A stretch of DNA of 64,000 nucleotides from an uncultured Coriobacteriaceae bacterium (GCA_902791035.1 CADAUA010000001.1:124001-188000), one strand, 5' to 3'. Numbered from the stretch's first letter, positions 50,269-59,300 are shown. The notes: a model not told the origin generated them from the letters alone. Program-made: numbers and translations.

Positions 50269-51648
50269 ATGGCAAAGGACTACACCGAGCTCTGCAAGCA
50301 GATCGTCGAGGGGGTGGGCGGCGCCCAGAACGTGACCAACGTGATCCACTGCGCCACGCGCCTGCGCTTCTCGCTCAAGGACCCCGCCAAGTTCGACGAG
50401 GAGTCGCTCAAGCAGCTCCCCGGCGTGCTGGGCACGGCCAAGGGTGCCGGCACCTACCAGGTGCTGATCGGCAACCAGGTGGAGAACGTCTACGACCAGC
50501 TGGTGGCCCTGCCCGAGGTCGCGGCCCAGGGCATCACGGCCTCCGCGGCCATCGACGACCCCGCCACCGAGAAGGTCGGCCTTCTTGACCGCTTCACCCG
50601 CATGATGTCCGACGTCTACGCGCCCTACATCCCGCTCCTGGCCACGGGCGGCATCGCTTCCGGCGTGATCGGCATCTTCGCCAACCTGGGCCTCGTGGCG
50701 CAGGACAGCCTCACCTACCAGGCCTTCTATGCCATCTTCTACGGCCTCATCTACTTCTTCCCCATCATGCTGGCCTTTACGGCGGGCAAGCACTTCAAGT
50801 GCAACCCCTACGTGGCAGCTGCCTTGGGCGCCGCCATCATGTACCCCGGTGTCTCCGACCTCTTGGTCACGGGCCAGACCGTGAACCTCCTGGGCATCGA
50901 CTTCTCGGCCTTCAACCTGTCCGGCACCTTCATCCCCATCCTGCTCGCGGTCTTCTGCATGAGCTTCGTCGAGCGCTGGCTCAAGGAGCACCTGCCCGAG
51001 GCCACCCAGTTCATCCTCGTGCCGCTCGTGTGCCTGGTGGTCTTCGTGCCCCTCACCATCATGGTCTTCGGCCCCGTGGGTGGCCTCATGGCCAATGCCA
51101 TCACCGCCCTCTACAACGTCCTCGCCAGCCAGCTCATCGTCCTCGACATCGTCTTCGGCGGCCTCTTCTCCCTGATCATCCTGCTCGGCCTGCACTGGGC
51201 CGTCCTCCCCATCCAGCTGGGCATCCTGGGCGCCGAGGGCGTGGAGTACAGCCTGGCCGCCGGCGGTATGGGCAACTACGCCGTCCTGGGCATCTGCCTG
51301 GCCGTGGCAGTCTTCGCCAAGAGCCAGAAGGACCGCGAGGTCGCCGGCTCCGCCGCCTTCACCGACGCCCTCTGCGGCATCACCGAGCCCGGTCTCTACG
51401 GCGTCATCCTGCGCAACAAGCTCCTCATCGGCATCATGGTCGCCTCCGGCGCGCTCGCCGGCCTGGTGCTTGGCCTGGGTAACGTGGGCGCCACCAATTT
51501 CGCCTTCACCGGCATCCTGGCCTTTGGCGGCTGGCTGGGCGTACAGAACCTGGTGGGCTACGTCCTGGGCATCGCCACCTCCGTTTGCGTCTCCTTTGCC
51601 GCAACTGCGATAATGCTCAAGAGCGGCAGGATCCGGGACTTCGACTAG
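50269..51648 (+). CDS. PTS system EIIBC permease, beta-glucoside family
   Basis: 459 residues, ATG after AGGAAGGGG. EIIB with phospho-Cys in VIHCATRLRFSL, then EIIC with ten or so membrane helices and the GITEPGLYGVILR motif. No EIIA is fused. It is close in family to the PTS at 43139 but clearly a different sequence. Together with the ene-reductase upstream (51-bp gap) and RpiR regulator downstream it forms a probable unit for a glycoside whose aglycone is reduced; that link is inference. Confidence 0.92.
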   Translation: MAKDYTELCKQIVEGVGGAQNVTNVIHCATRLRFSLKDPAKFDEESLKQLPGVLGTAKGAGTYQVLIGNQVENVYDQLVALPEVAAQGITASAAIDDPATEKVGLLDRFTRMMSDVYAPYIPLLATGGIASGVIGIFANLGLVAQDSLTYQAFYAIFYGLIYFFPIMLAFTAGKHFKCNPYVAAALGAAIMYPGVSDLLVTGQTVNLLGIDFSAFNLSGTFIPILLAVFCMSFVERWLKEHLPEATQFILVPLVCLVVFVPLTIMVFGPVGGLMANAITALYNVLASQLIVLDIVFGGLFSLIILLGLHWAVLPIQLGILGAEGVEYSLAAGGMGNYAVLGICLAVAVFAKSQKDREVAGSAAFTDALCGITEPGLYGVILRNKLLIGIMVASGALAGLVLGLGNVGATNFAFTGILAFGGWLGVQNLVGYVLGIATSVCVSFAATAIMLKSGRIRDFD

Positions 51649-51705
51649 CAGCGAGGGCCAAGCAAGCCCTCGGGTCCCCACAAGCCGCCGGAGCGGTGGC
51701 GGATC

Positions 51706-51739
51706 GGACGGCCGTGCGCCACGGGGCGTGCGGCCGTCC
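51706..51739. terminator. Hairpin between PTS and rpiR genes
   Basis: GGACGGCCG at 51706 pairs with CGGCCGTCC ending at 51739; the stem is extended by GCC/GGC with two mismatches. It lies after the PTS stop and 18 bp before the regulator start, so it may terminate the PTS transcript or attenuate the regulator. Confidence 0.65.
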
Positions 51740-51756
51740 CTGTGTTGGGGGTGGGT

Positions 51757-52620
51757 ATGATACTCGAGCAGCTCAAGCGCGGCGAGGGCTTCTCCAAGAC
51801 GGAGCGCATGATGGCGGCCTACCTCCTGGACAACGGTGCCGCCGTGCGCACCTGCTCCGTCGCGCAGCTGGCGGACGCCATGGGGGTCTCCACCGCCTCC
51901 GTCGTGCGCCTCTGCCACAAGCTCGGTCTCGCGGGCTACCGGGAGTTCCGCGTGGCCTTCGTGGCGGAGTACGAGCAGTCAAGGCATACGTCGGCCGTGG
52001 ACGCAAACGTCCCCTTCGAGAGGGCCGACACCCCCGAGCAGATCGCCTGGAAGCTGGGAAACCTCACGGCATCCGCCCTCAACAGCGTGATCTCGTCGCT
52101 CGACTTCCAGCAGGTGGGGCGCGTGGTGGAGCGCATGCGGCAGGCTGACGTCGTGAACGTCTACACCGTGGGGACCTCGATCCCCGCCGTGCTGGACTTC
52201 AAAATCAAGATGGTGCGGCTGGGCAGGGCCATCAACGTGGACCAGGACGTGATGGTCCAGCGCGGCTTTGCCACCTCGGCCAGCCAAGGCTCGTTCAACC
52301 TGCTCATCTCCATGTCCGGCGAGACCGACCCCATCGTGAGCTACGCCCGGATACTTCGCGCCCGTGGCCGCTATTGCGTGGCCATCACCACCGACCCGGC
52401 AAGCCGCCTGGCCTCCCTCAGCGACGAGGTCCTCCTCATGGGCACGCGGGAGGCAGAGTCCTTCTCGCACAAGATCGAGACCTTCTCGTCCTTCGACGCC
52501 ACGCACTTCCTCCTGGACTGCCTCTACTGCTGGCTCTTCCAGGCCGACTACGACAGGAACGCGGCGCACGCCCAGGAGTCCCAGCGCCTCCTCCTCGAGT
52601 ACACCCACGACTCGCGCTAG
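51757..52620 (+). CDS. RpiR-family transcriptional regulator
   Basis: 287 residues, ATG at 51757; GGGGGTGG upstream. N-terminal HTH_6 (SKTERMMAAYLLDNGAAVRTCSVAQLADAMGVSTASVVRLCHKLGLAGYREFR), then a SIS sugar-phosphate-binding domain from about residue 105 (VVNVYTVGTSIPAVLDFKIKMV; NLLISMSGETDPIVSYARILR). Senses a sugar phosphate, probably the product of the neighbouring PTS, and regulates this cluster. Confidence 0.92.
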   Translation: MILEQLKRGEGFSKTERMMAAYLLDNGAAVRTCSVAQLADAMGVSTASVVRLCHKLGLAGYREFRVAFVAEYEQSRHTSAVDANVPFERADTPEQIAWKLGNLTASALNSVISSLDFQQVGRVVERMRQADVVNVYTVGTSIPAVLDFKIKMVRLGRAINVDQDVMVQRGFATSASQGSFNLLISMSGETDPIVSYARILRARGRYCVAITTDPASRLASLSDEVLLMGTREAESFSHKIETFSSFDATHFLLDCLYCWLFQADYDRNAAHAQESQRLLLEYTHDSR

Positions 52621-52663
52621 CCGTGGCAAAGCGCCTGGGCGAGGGCACGGTGTGTCCTCGCCA

Positions 52664-52757
52664 GCGTGTCGGGGGGACGGTTCTCTCGTGTCAGGGGGAC
52701 GGTTCTCTTGACACGCTCGGACGGCCTGTGTCAAGAGAACCGTCCCCCTGACACGGT
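52664..52757. repeat. Inverted GGGGACGGTTCTCTTGACAC pair
   Basis: One degenerate copy followed by a perfect-looking palindromic pair joined by CTCGGACGGCCT. Almost identical in layout to the array at 42840-43115. It lies between the convergent rpiR and amidohydrolase genes. Confidence 0.8.
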
Positions 52758-52768
52758 CCCTTGGACCC

Positions 52769-53986
52769 CTACTGGGCGAGACCAGAGATCACGTCGAGGA
52801 GGACGTTCGCGCCATTGGCGCAGTCCTCGCTGCGACTGAACTCCCTGGGGTTGTGGGAGATGCCGTTAACGGACGGGACGAAGATCATGGCCGTGGGACA
52901 GATGCGGGCCATCATCTGGGCGTCCTGGCCGGCACCGGAGGTGATGCGGCGGTGGGAGAGGCCGCGCGCCTGGCAGGAGGCCTCGATGCGCTGGCACACG
53001 CCCTCGTCGAAGGGCACCGGGTCGAAGCGCGTGAGCTGCTCGGACTCCACGGTAAGGCCGCTCGCCGCGGCGAGCTCGCGCAGGTAGTCCTCGAGCCCCG
53101 CATCCTCGGCATCCAACAGGTCCTTGTTCGGCGAGCGCATGTCCACGGTGAAGGTCGCCGTCTCGGGAATCACGTTGACGGCGTTGGGCTCAAGCGCGCA
53201 GGTGCCCACGGTGCAGAGGAGCTTGCTGCTCGCCAGGGCACGCTCGCGCATATGGACGTTTACCTGGGCGGCGGCCAGGCCGGCATCGCGCCGCATGGAG
53301 GTGGGGGTGGTGCCGGCGTGGTTCTGGGCGCCGTGGAAGGTCACGCGCTTCCAGTGGATGCCCTGCAGGCTCTCCACCACACCGATCTGAGTGCCCTCAA
53401 CGTCCAGGATCGGGCCCTGCTCGATGTGGAGCTCCACGAAGCACTCGGGCACGATGTCGCCGGGGTCGATGGTGCCCACGTAGCCGATGCGGGCCAGCTC
53501 GTCGCCCAGGCGCAGGCCGTCCTTGTCGCGCGAGTCGAGGGCCTCGGCCAGCGGCTGTCCGCCCGCATACACGAGCGAGCCCTGCATGTCGGGCTGGAAG
53601 CGCACGCCCTCCTCGTTGGTAAAGGTCACCACGGCGATGGGACGCGCGGGCTGGAAGCCCTGCTCGCGCAGGGTCTGGATTACCTCCAGTCCGGCTAGGA
53701 CGCCCAGGCAGCCGTCGTACTGGCCGGCGTTTATCACGGTGTCGATGTGGGAGCCGCACATGACGGGCTTGAGGCCCTTGTTCTCGGGCATGGACCAGAT
53801 GCCGTAGATGTTGCCTATGCGGTCCACCACGACCTCGAGCCCTGCCTCGCGGAGAAGCCCCACCAGGTAGTCGCGACCCGCCTTGTCTTCGTCGGAGCCG
53901 GCCAGGCGGGTGCGTCCCGTCTCGCCCACGCCCAGCCTGCCAAGTGCGTCGATGTGTCCCATGAGCCTTGCGCCGTCAATCTGCAT
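52769..53986 (-). CDS. M20-family amidohydrolase (allantoate/N-carbamoyl-L-amino-acid hydrolase type)
   Basis: 405 residues; ATG at 53984-53986 with GGGAGGGAGA upstream. Zn-dependent hydrolase of N-carbamoyl amino acids, allantoate or ureidoglycolate. Metal ligands are visible in CGSHIDTVINAGQYDG (His, Asp), TFTNEEGVRF (Glu), VELHIEQGP (His) and GISHNPREF (His). The substrate cannot be decided here; no dihydropyrimidinase or ureidoglycolate genes are adjacent. Carbamate kinase at 498 would fit an allantoate route, but the genes are far apart. Confidence 0.87.
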   Translation of the reverse strand: MQIDGARLMGHIDALGRLGVGETGRTRLAGSDEDKAGRDYLVGLLREAGLEVVVDRIGNIYGIWSMPENKGLKPVMCGSHIDTVINAGQYDGCLGVLAGLEVIQTLREQGFQPARPIAVVTFTNEEGVRFQPDMQGSLVYAGGQPLAEALDSRDKDGLRLGDELARIGYVGTIDPGDIVPECFVELHIEQGPILDVEGTQIGVVESLQGIHWKRVTFHGAQNHAGTTPTSMRRDAGLAAAQVNVHMRERALASSKLLCTVGTCALEPNAVNVIPETATFTVDMRSPNKDLLDAEDAGLEDYLRELAAASGLTVESEQLTRFDPVPFDEGVCQRIEASCQARGLSHRRITSGAGQDAQMMARICPTAMIFVPSVNGISHNPREFSRSEDCANGANVLLDVISGLAQ

Positions 53987-54158
53987 GGCGGTCTCCCTCC
54001 CGGCCACCGGACGGCGGCCTGCGCCTCTCTTTGCTGGATACGAGGATGACGCCATGCATGCTCGATTCATAGCACGATGCAGGCATAGAATTGCAATATC
54101 CGCTCAATTGCCATGTGCCCGGCTCGCAAGGCCCTGTACGATCCGGAGAAGGGCTCCC

Positions 54159-55055
54159 ATGCAGGTCTACGACATCCCCATAGACGCTCTCGAGCGCGAG
54201 ACCACCCAGCACGGCACGCCCGACTTCCCCCTGGCGGCCTATACGACGACCATCAGCCGCAACGTGCTGGGCTTCGTCAACTGGCACTGGCACGACGAGC
54301 TGCAGCTCTGCCTGGTGAGGGACGGGCTCGTGGAGTTCCGCGTGCGCGACGCGCGGGTGGTGCTGGAGCCTGGGCAGGGGATCTTCGTGAACTCGCGCGA
54401 GCTCCACTCCGCCCGGGACCTGGAGGGCGCCCACAGCACCTATTGGTGCCTTGACTTCGCCCCGGAGCTGATCCTGCACCCCGGCGAGAGTCTGGTGGAC
54501 AAGGTCTACGTGCTGCCCTACGTGGCGCACCCGGCCTTTCCCCATGTGGCGCTCGACGGGAGCGCGGCCTGGCACGGGGCGGCGCTCGGCGCGCTGGCCG
54601 ATGCCTGCCACGTGGCCACAGGCGAGAGGCCCGACCGCCTGCAGGTGGTGGTCGACCTCCTGCAGGTGTGGCATGCGCTCTACGCCGAGGTCTTCTCGCA
54701 GGGCGGCGCCCAGGGGGGAGGGCGGTCGCGCTCCTGGGGCACGGCCTTCGAGGTGGTTCGCTACCTGGAGGCCAACTACACGCGCGACCTGCGCCTTCGC
54801 GACGTCGCACGGGACCTGGGCCGCTCGGAGAGCACCATCACGCGGGCCTTCCGCCAGTCCATGGGCACGAGCCCCACGGAGTACCTGCTGGACTACCGCA
54901 TCCAGCAGGCCGAGCGGCTCCTCGCCGGGACCGACCTGCCCGTGGGCGAGGTTGCCATGCGGACGGGCTTCTCCAGCGCCAGCTACTTCGACCTGCGCTT
55001 CCGAGAGCGCACGGGCGTGACCCCCACCGCCTTCCGCCGCACCCGCCAGGCCTAG
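54159..55055 (+). CDS. AraC-family transcriptional regulator
   Basis: 298 residues, ATG at 54159 with GGAGAAGGG upstream; the longer upstream frame crosses the divergent promoter. N-terminal cupin (FVNWHWHDELQLCLVRDGLVEFRV) senses a ligand; residues 198-295 carry two HTH motifs (RLRDVARDLGRSESTITRAFRQSMG; VGEVAMRTGFSSASYFDLRFRERTGVTPTAFR). Divergent from the M20 hydrolase, which it probably controls. Confidence 0.9.
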   Translation: MQVYDIPIDALERETTQHGTPDFPLAAYTTTISRNVLGFVNWHWHDELQLCLVRDGLVEFRVRDARVVLEPGQGIFVNSRELHSARDLEGAHSTYWCLDFAPELILHPGESLVDKVYVLPYVAHPAFPHVALDGSAAWHGAALGALADACHVATGERPDRLQVVVDLLQVWHALYAEVFSQGGAQGGGRSRSWGTAFEVVRYLEANYTRDLRLRDVARDLGRSESTITRAFRQSMGTSPTEYLLDYRIQQAERLLAGTDLPVGEVAMRTGFSSASYFDLRFRERTGVTPTAFRRTRQA

Positions 55056-55064
55056 CGGGGCTGG

Positions 55065-55097
55065 GTGTCACAGAAGTGTCAGACACTTCTGTGACAC
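55065..55097. terminator. Perfect 16-bp hairpin shared by araC and U32 genes
   Basis: GTGTCACAGAAGTGTC (55065-55080) and its exact reverse complement (55082-55097) flank A55081. The stop codon of the U32 gene is at the centre and its last residues are encoded by the right arm. Confidence 0.8.
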
Positions 55098-56248
55098 GCG
55101 CAGAGGAGGTCACCGGCACCCAGCGGGAAGGGCGCTCGCAGCCGATAGGTCGTGCCGTTGGTCACGAGCGGCGCGTCGAGCACCAGCTGGCGCACCGGCT
55201 CCCCCGGCGAGAGGACGTCCAGCACCGCACCCTCGTCCGCGCGGTTGCGACAGGCCACCGTGGCCTCCCAGCCCACCCCCGCAGGCCGGCAGGCCTCGAC
55301 CACCCCCACCAGCGTCCTGTCGCGCGCGTAGTCCACCCGCCCCGGGTTCTGCTGGGGCTCGCCGCAGTAGAAGCCCGTCGAGTAGGGCCGATGGCTCACG
55401 TGGTCCAGCTCCGCCCGCCAGGGGCCCGCCGGGTCGCCGTCCAGCACGTGGCGGTAGGCGTTCGTCACGCAGGCCACGTAGTAGGCGCCCTTGTTGCGTC
55501 CCTCCAGCTTGATGGAGCCCACGCCGGCCGCGGCGAGCTCGTCCAGGTGCTCGATCATGCAGAGGTCGTTGCTCGAGAGCAGGTAGCTGGCCTGGCCGTC
55601 CCACTCCACGTCCGCCCGCTCGCCGCCGCGCTCGTCCACGATCGACCACGCCCAGCGGCAGGGCTGGGCGCATGCCCCACGGCTGGCCGAGCGGTCCCGG
55701 CCCATGAGCTGGGCGGACATCAGGCAGCGGCCCGAGTAGGCCATGCACATGGATCCGTGGGCGAAGGCCTCGAGCTCGAGCTCGGCCGAGGTGCGGCGGC
55801 GGAGCTCGGCGATCTGGGCCAGCGTCATCTCGCGCGCCAGCACCACCCTGCGCGCCCCCAGCCGAAGCCACTCCTCGGCGGCCGCCGCGCTCATGACCGA
55901 GGCCTGGGTCGACACGTGCGGCTCCACGTGCGGGGCATGGCGGCGCAGGAGCGCGAGCGCCCCCAGGTCGGCCACGATGGCCGCGTCCACGCCCAGGGAG
56001 TCCACGTACTCGAGCCAGGCGGGCAGAGCGTCCATGTCGTCGTCGCGCAAGACGACGTTGAGCGTCACGTGCACGGCGACCCCCGCCGTGTGCGCCTGCG
56101 CCACGGCCGCGGCGAGCTCCGCGTCCGAGAAGTTCCTGGCCCCCGCGCGCATCCCCCAGCGCCGCCCCGCCAGGTAGACCGCGTCCGCCCCGAAGCGGAC
56201 GGCACACCTCAGCTGCTCGGGGCCTCCCGCCGGCGACAAGAGCTCCAT
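55079..56248 (-). CDS. Peptidase U32-family protein (TrhP-like)
   Basis: 389 residues; ATG at 56246-56248. The U32 signature EAFAHGSMCMAYSGRCLMS is intact, followed by GACAQPCRWAWS; these cysteines probably hold an Fe-S cluster. Members of the TrhP/RlhA/UbiU group hydroxylate tRNA, rRNA or ubiquinone precursors rather than cleave proteins. The TIM-barrel start MELLSPAGGPEQLRCAVRFGADAVYLAGRRW is typical. The C-terminus ends within a hairpin. Its neighbour at 56483 is divergent. Confidence 0.88.
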   Translation of the reverse strand: MELLSPAGGPEQLRCAVRFGADAVYLAGRRWGMRAGARNFSDAELAAAVAQAHTAGVAVHVTLNVVLRDDDMDALPAWLEYVDSLGVDAAIVADLGALALLRRHAPHVEPHVSTQASVMSAAAAEEWLRLGARRVVLAREMTLAQIAELRRRTSAELELEAFAHGSMCMAYSGRCLMSAQLMGRDRSASRGACAQPCRWAWSIVDERGGERADVEWDGQASYLLSSNDLCMIEHLDELAAAGVGSIKLEGRNKGAYYVACVTNAYRHVLDGDPAGPWRAELDHVSHRPYSTGFYCGEPQQNPGRVDYARDRTLVGVVEACRPAGVGWEATVACRNRADEGAVLDVLSPGEPVRQLVLDAPLVTNGTTYRLRAPFPLGAGDLLCACHRSV

Positions 56249-56345
56249 GGCCACGTCCTTATCTCCTCCCCGATCGTCCGACGGCGCGTGGGACAGGCGG
56301 GGTGCCGGCACCACGGGTGGCAGCGCCCTGTCGCGTCGGCACCCC

Positions 56346-56425
56346 GCTGCTCGGCACCCCGTCGTGAGCGCCATCCCGTCGCGCCGTCACGCCGCTGCTC
56401 GGCATCCCGTCGCGAGCGCCATCCC
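56346..56425. repeat. Two copies of a 48-bp unit
   Basis: GCTGCTCGGCACCCCGTCGT at 56346 recurs, with small changes, at 56394. The second copy is cut at about 56425. It lies upstream of the hydroxyacid dehydrogenase. Confidence 0.6.
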
Positions 56426-56482
56426 TGCTGGCAAGGCTACACTGAACCACGCACCACAGCCAAGAAGACCGGGGAGAAGCCC

Positions 56483-57469
56483 ATGGACCAGCGCCACCGC
56501 ATCCTTCTGTACACCCTCGACGGCTCCATGCGCGTGGCCGAGGAGTTCCTGGCCGAGCATGGGCTGGCCAGCCAGTTCGAGCTCGTGTCCCAGGCGTACG
56601 AGCCCTTCACCTTCCCCTCGGAGGACCTCCTGGCAGGCTGCGAGGCCGTGCTCGGGGAGATGACGCCCGTGCGCGGCCCCCAGGTGGATGCCCTGGCACG
56701 CGCCGGCGTCCGCCTCTACTGCAGCATGTCGATCGGCCTCAACCACCTGGACATGCCCCGCATGGCCGAGCTCGGGGTCCGCGTGACCAACTGCCCCGGC
56801 TACTGCGCCGACGACGTGTCCGTGCACGCGATGGCCCTCATGCTCGACCTCATGCGGCAGGTCACCCTCTCGAACCGCGACGTGCGCGCGGGCCTCTGGA
56901 ACCCCAACCTGCACTATACGATGCATCGTCCCCAGGGCCAGACGATGGGACTGGTCTTCTTTGGCCACATCGCGCGCAAGGTGGTGCCCCTGGCCCAGGC
57001 GCTCGGGATGCACGTGCTGGTATGGGCCCCCACCAAGACCGCGGAGGAAATCGCCGCGGCCGGCGCCGAGAAGGTCCCCACGCTGGACGACCTTCTCGTG
57101 CGGTCCGACGTGGTAAGCCTCCACTGCCCGCTGGTCCCCGAGACGCAGGGGCTCATCGGCGCGCGCGAGCTCGCCCTCATGAAGCCGACCGCCTTCCTCA
57201 TAAACACCGCCCGTGGGCCCGTGGTGGACGAGGAGGCGCTGGCCGACGCCCTCGAGGCCGGCACGATCCAGGGGGCGGGGCTCGACGTGCTGGCCGACGA
57301 ATCCGAGGGACGCCGCAGCCAGCGGCTGATCCAGAACCCCCGCTGCATCGTGACGCCGCACTCCGCCTTCGTGACGCAGGAGTCGCGGGACACCCTGGTG
57401 AGGATGAGCATGGAGTCCGTGGTGGAGCTACTGGTGGAGGGACGCGAGCCCGAGCGGCTCTGCAGGTAG
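56483..57469 (+). CDS. D-isomer-specific 2-hydroxyacid dehydrogenase with atypical NAD loop
   Basis: 328 residues, ATG after GGGGAGAAG. Catalytic Arg in NTARGPVVDE and His in VTPHSAFV are present, and LDVLADES has Glu in the expected region. The usual GxGxxG loop is replaced by FFGHIA (residues 159-164), keeping only the central Gly. That may weaken or change cofactor binding. It could still be active with NAD, or be a divergent CtBP-like member. Single gene, divergent from the U32 gene. Confidence 0.85.
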   Translation: MDQRHRILLYTLDGSMRVAEEFLAEHGLASQFELVSQAYEPFTFPSEDLLAGCEAVLGEMTPVRGPQVDALARAGVRLYCSMSIGLNHLDMPRMAELGVRVTNCPGYCADDVSVHAMALMLDLMRQVTLSNRDVRAGLWNPNLHYTMHRPQGQTMGLVFFGHIARKVVPLAQALGMHVLVWAPTKTAEEIAAAGAEKVPTLDDLLVRSDVVSLHCPLVPETQGLIGARELALMKPTAFLINTARGPVVDEEALADALEAGTIQGAGLDVLADESEGRRSQRLIQNPRCIVTPHSAFVTQESRDTLVRMSMESVVELLVEGREPERLCR

Positions 57470-57556
57470 CGCCGGCAGCACCGTTCCCGGGCGCCCCGGG
57501 CCACACCGGCCATCCGCAGCCGCCGGAGACAAGGACGAGCGCGGCGAGCCCCAGCC

Positions 57557-58483
57557 CTACGCCGCCAGCAGGAAGTATGCGATCACCACGACGCCCAGCA
57601 CGATTCGGTACCAGCCGAACACCTTGAAGTCGTGCCGCCGCACGAAGCTCATGAGGAAGCGGATCACCAGCAGCGAGACCACGAAGGCCACCAGGCATCC
57701 CACGCCTAGGATGGCCGCCTCGTCCGCCGCGAAGGCGTTGCCCTTGAGGAAGAACTTGACCAGGCGCAGGCCGCTCGCCCCCACCATCACGGGGATGGCC
57801 AGGTAGAAGGTGAACTCGGCCGCCACGGTGCGCGAGCAGCCCAAGAGAAGCCCACCGATGATCGTGGAGCCGGAACGCGACGTGCCGGGCACGATGGAAA
57901 GGACCTGGAAGAGGCCGATGCCCAGCGCCGTCTTCCAGTCCAGGTCTTCGATGTCCTGCACGCGCGCGTCGGCATCCGCGAGCTCCGAGGTCGTGGGCGT
58001 GGCCACCGGCGCCGCGAAGTGTCGCCCGCCGCGGGGCAGCCCGGATGCCAGGACCCTCGAGGCCCGCCTCTCGCGGCGGCTCTCGATCACGATGAAGAGG
58101 ATGCCGTACACGACAAGCGCAGCCGCGATCACGAAGGGACTCCCCAGGTGCTCCTCCATCCAGTCGTCGAGCGGGATGCCCACGATGGCGGCGGGCAGGC
58201 AGGCCACGATGGTCTTGGCCCAGATGGTCCAGGTCCCGCGCTTCTCGGCAGCGGTCTTGTCGCCCGCCCAGGGGTTGAGGTTGTGGAAGAAGGCCACGAG
58301 CACGGCCACGATGGCGCCCAGCTGGATCACCACGAGGAACATGTCCCAGAAGTCCTTGGACACGTCGAGCGTAAGGAACTGGTCGAGCAGGAGCATGTGG
58401 CCGGTGGACGAGATGGGGAGCCATTCGGTGATGCCCTCCACCACGCCGAAGATCGCCGCCTTGATGAGTTCTGTGGCAAGCAC
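57557..58483 (-). CDS. uppP: Undecaprenyl-diphosphatase
   Basis: 308 residues from GTG at 58481-58483 with AAGGAGG 8 nt upstream. Integral membrane enzyme that recycles undecaprenyl pyrophosphate for cell-wall synthesis and can give bacitracin tolerance. Motifs EGITEWLPISSTGHM near residues 15-30 and PGTSRSGSTI near 205 are intact. The central loop (residues 150-185) is longer and basic/acidic. Convergent with the hydroxyacid dehydrogenase and divergent from the usp gene. Confidence 0.95.
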   Translation of the reverse strand: MLATELIKAAIFGVVEGITEWLPISSTGHMLLLDQFLTLDVSKDFWDMFLVVIQLGAIVAVLVAFFHNLNPWAGDKTAAEKRGTWTIWAKTIVACLPAAIVGIPLDDWMEEHLGSPFVIAAALVVYGILFIVIESRRERRASRVLASGLPRGGRHFAAPVATPTTSELADADARVQDIEDLDWKTALGIGLFQVLSIVPGTSRSGSTIIGGLLLGCSRTVAAEFTFYLAIPVMVGASGLRLVKFFLKGNAFAADEAAILGVGCLVAFVVSLLVIRFLMSFVRRHDFKVFGWYRIVLGVVVIAYFLLAA

Positions 58484-58739
58484 GGGGCTGGCCTCCTTGA
58501 GCCTTGAACGGTAGGCAGGACGTGCGGCCCGGCAGGGCCGTGAGTCCCACCATAATGGGTCGCGCCCGCCCCGACCCGCGGCAACGCGCCTGCCGCCTAC
58601 GAAAACATCACGACCGCACGGCGAGTCTGCCGCGTCCGCCGATGCTTGTTACAGGAATGCGTCGGCAATTGGGTACATTTCCCTCGGGTACGTTTTGGGC
58701 TCGAGGCGGGTGCAGCGCCCGCATGAGGAGGCTTCGACC

Positions 58740-59219
58740 ATGTCTGAGAACGTGACTTCCACGCAGGCCACCTACGCATACCAGGACCTGGGCTACGACC
58801 GGGTGTTCGTGTCGCTCGACGGGACGGACAGCCAGCTCAAGGTGCTCGACCGTGCCATCCGCATGGCCGCGAACGACAACGCGGAGCTCTACATCGGCCA
58901 CGTGATCGACTCCACCGCCCTCGAGACGGCGGGCACCTATCCCGTCGACCTTATCCCCACGCTTGAGAGGAGCTTCCGCGAGGCCATCAAGGACGAGGTC
59001 GAGCTCGCCAGGTCGGAGCCCAACATCCCCAAGGTGGAGGTCATCGTCAAGGCGGGGCGCATCCGCGAGACCCTCAAGGACGAGATGCTCGACGTCATCA
59101 AGCCCGACCTCGTGATCTGCGGCGCCCGCGGCCTCTCCTCCATCAAGTACGCGATCCTGGGCTCCATCTCCACCTTCCTGACCCGCTCCACCACCTGCGA
59201 CGTGCTCGTGGTCAAGTAG
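58740..59219 (+). CDS. Universal stress protein
   Basis: 159 residues, ATG after GAGGAGG. Alpha/beta UspA fold with ATP-binding GARGLSSIKYAILGSIST at the end and RVFVSLDGTDSQLKVLDRAI at the start. Monocistronic, followed by a hairpin terminator at 59301-59328. Role in stress or energy sensing is known for the family only. Confidence 0.93.
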   Translation: MSENVTSTQATYAYQDLGYDRVFVSLDGTDSQLKVLDRAIRMAANDNAELYIGHVIDSTALETAGTYPVDLIPTLERSFREAIKDEVELARSEPNIPKVEVIVKAGRIRETLKDEMLDVIKPDLVICGARGLSSIKYAILGSISTFLTRSTTCDVLVVK

Positions 59220-59300
59220 CGGCAGCGGGCGCCGGAGCGCCGACCAGTTCCGTTACTGGAGACGCACCACACGCGAGTTGCACATGAGGCGGTTCTTGGA

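Noticed and set aside
47139-50588. Very long plus-strand frame of 1149 codons
   Set aside because: It runs in another frame across the AraC, ene-reductase and PTS genes, is Arg/Pro/His-rich and matches no family. It is an antisense-free frame caused by high GC at third positions.
54668-57469. 933-codon plus-strand frame ending with the hydroxyacid dehydrogenase
   Set aside because: Only the last 328 codons are the enzyme and have their own ribosome site at 56483. The first part overlaps AraC and the opposite-strand U32 gene with low-complexity sequence.
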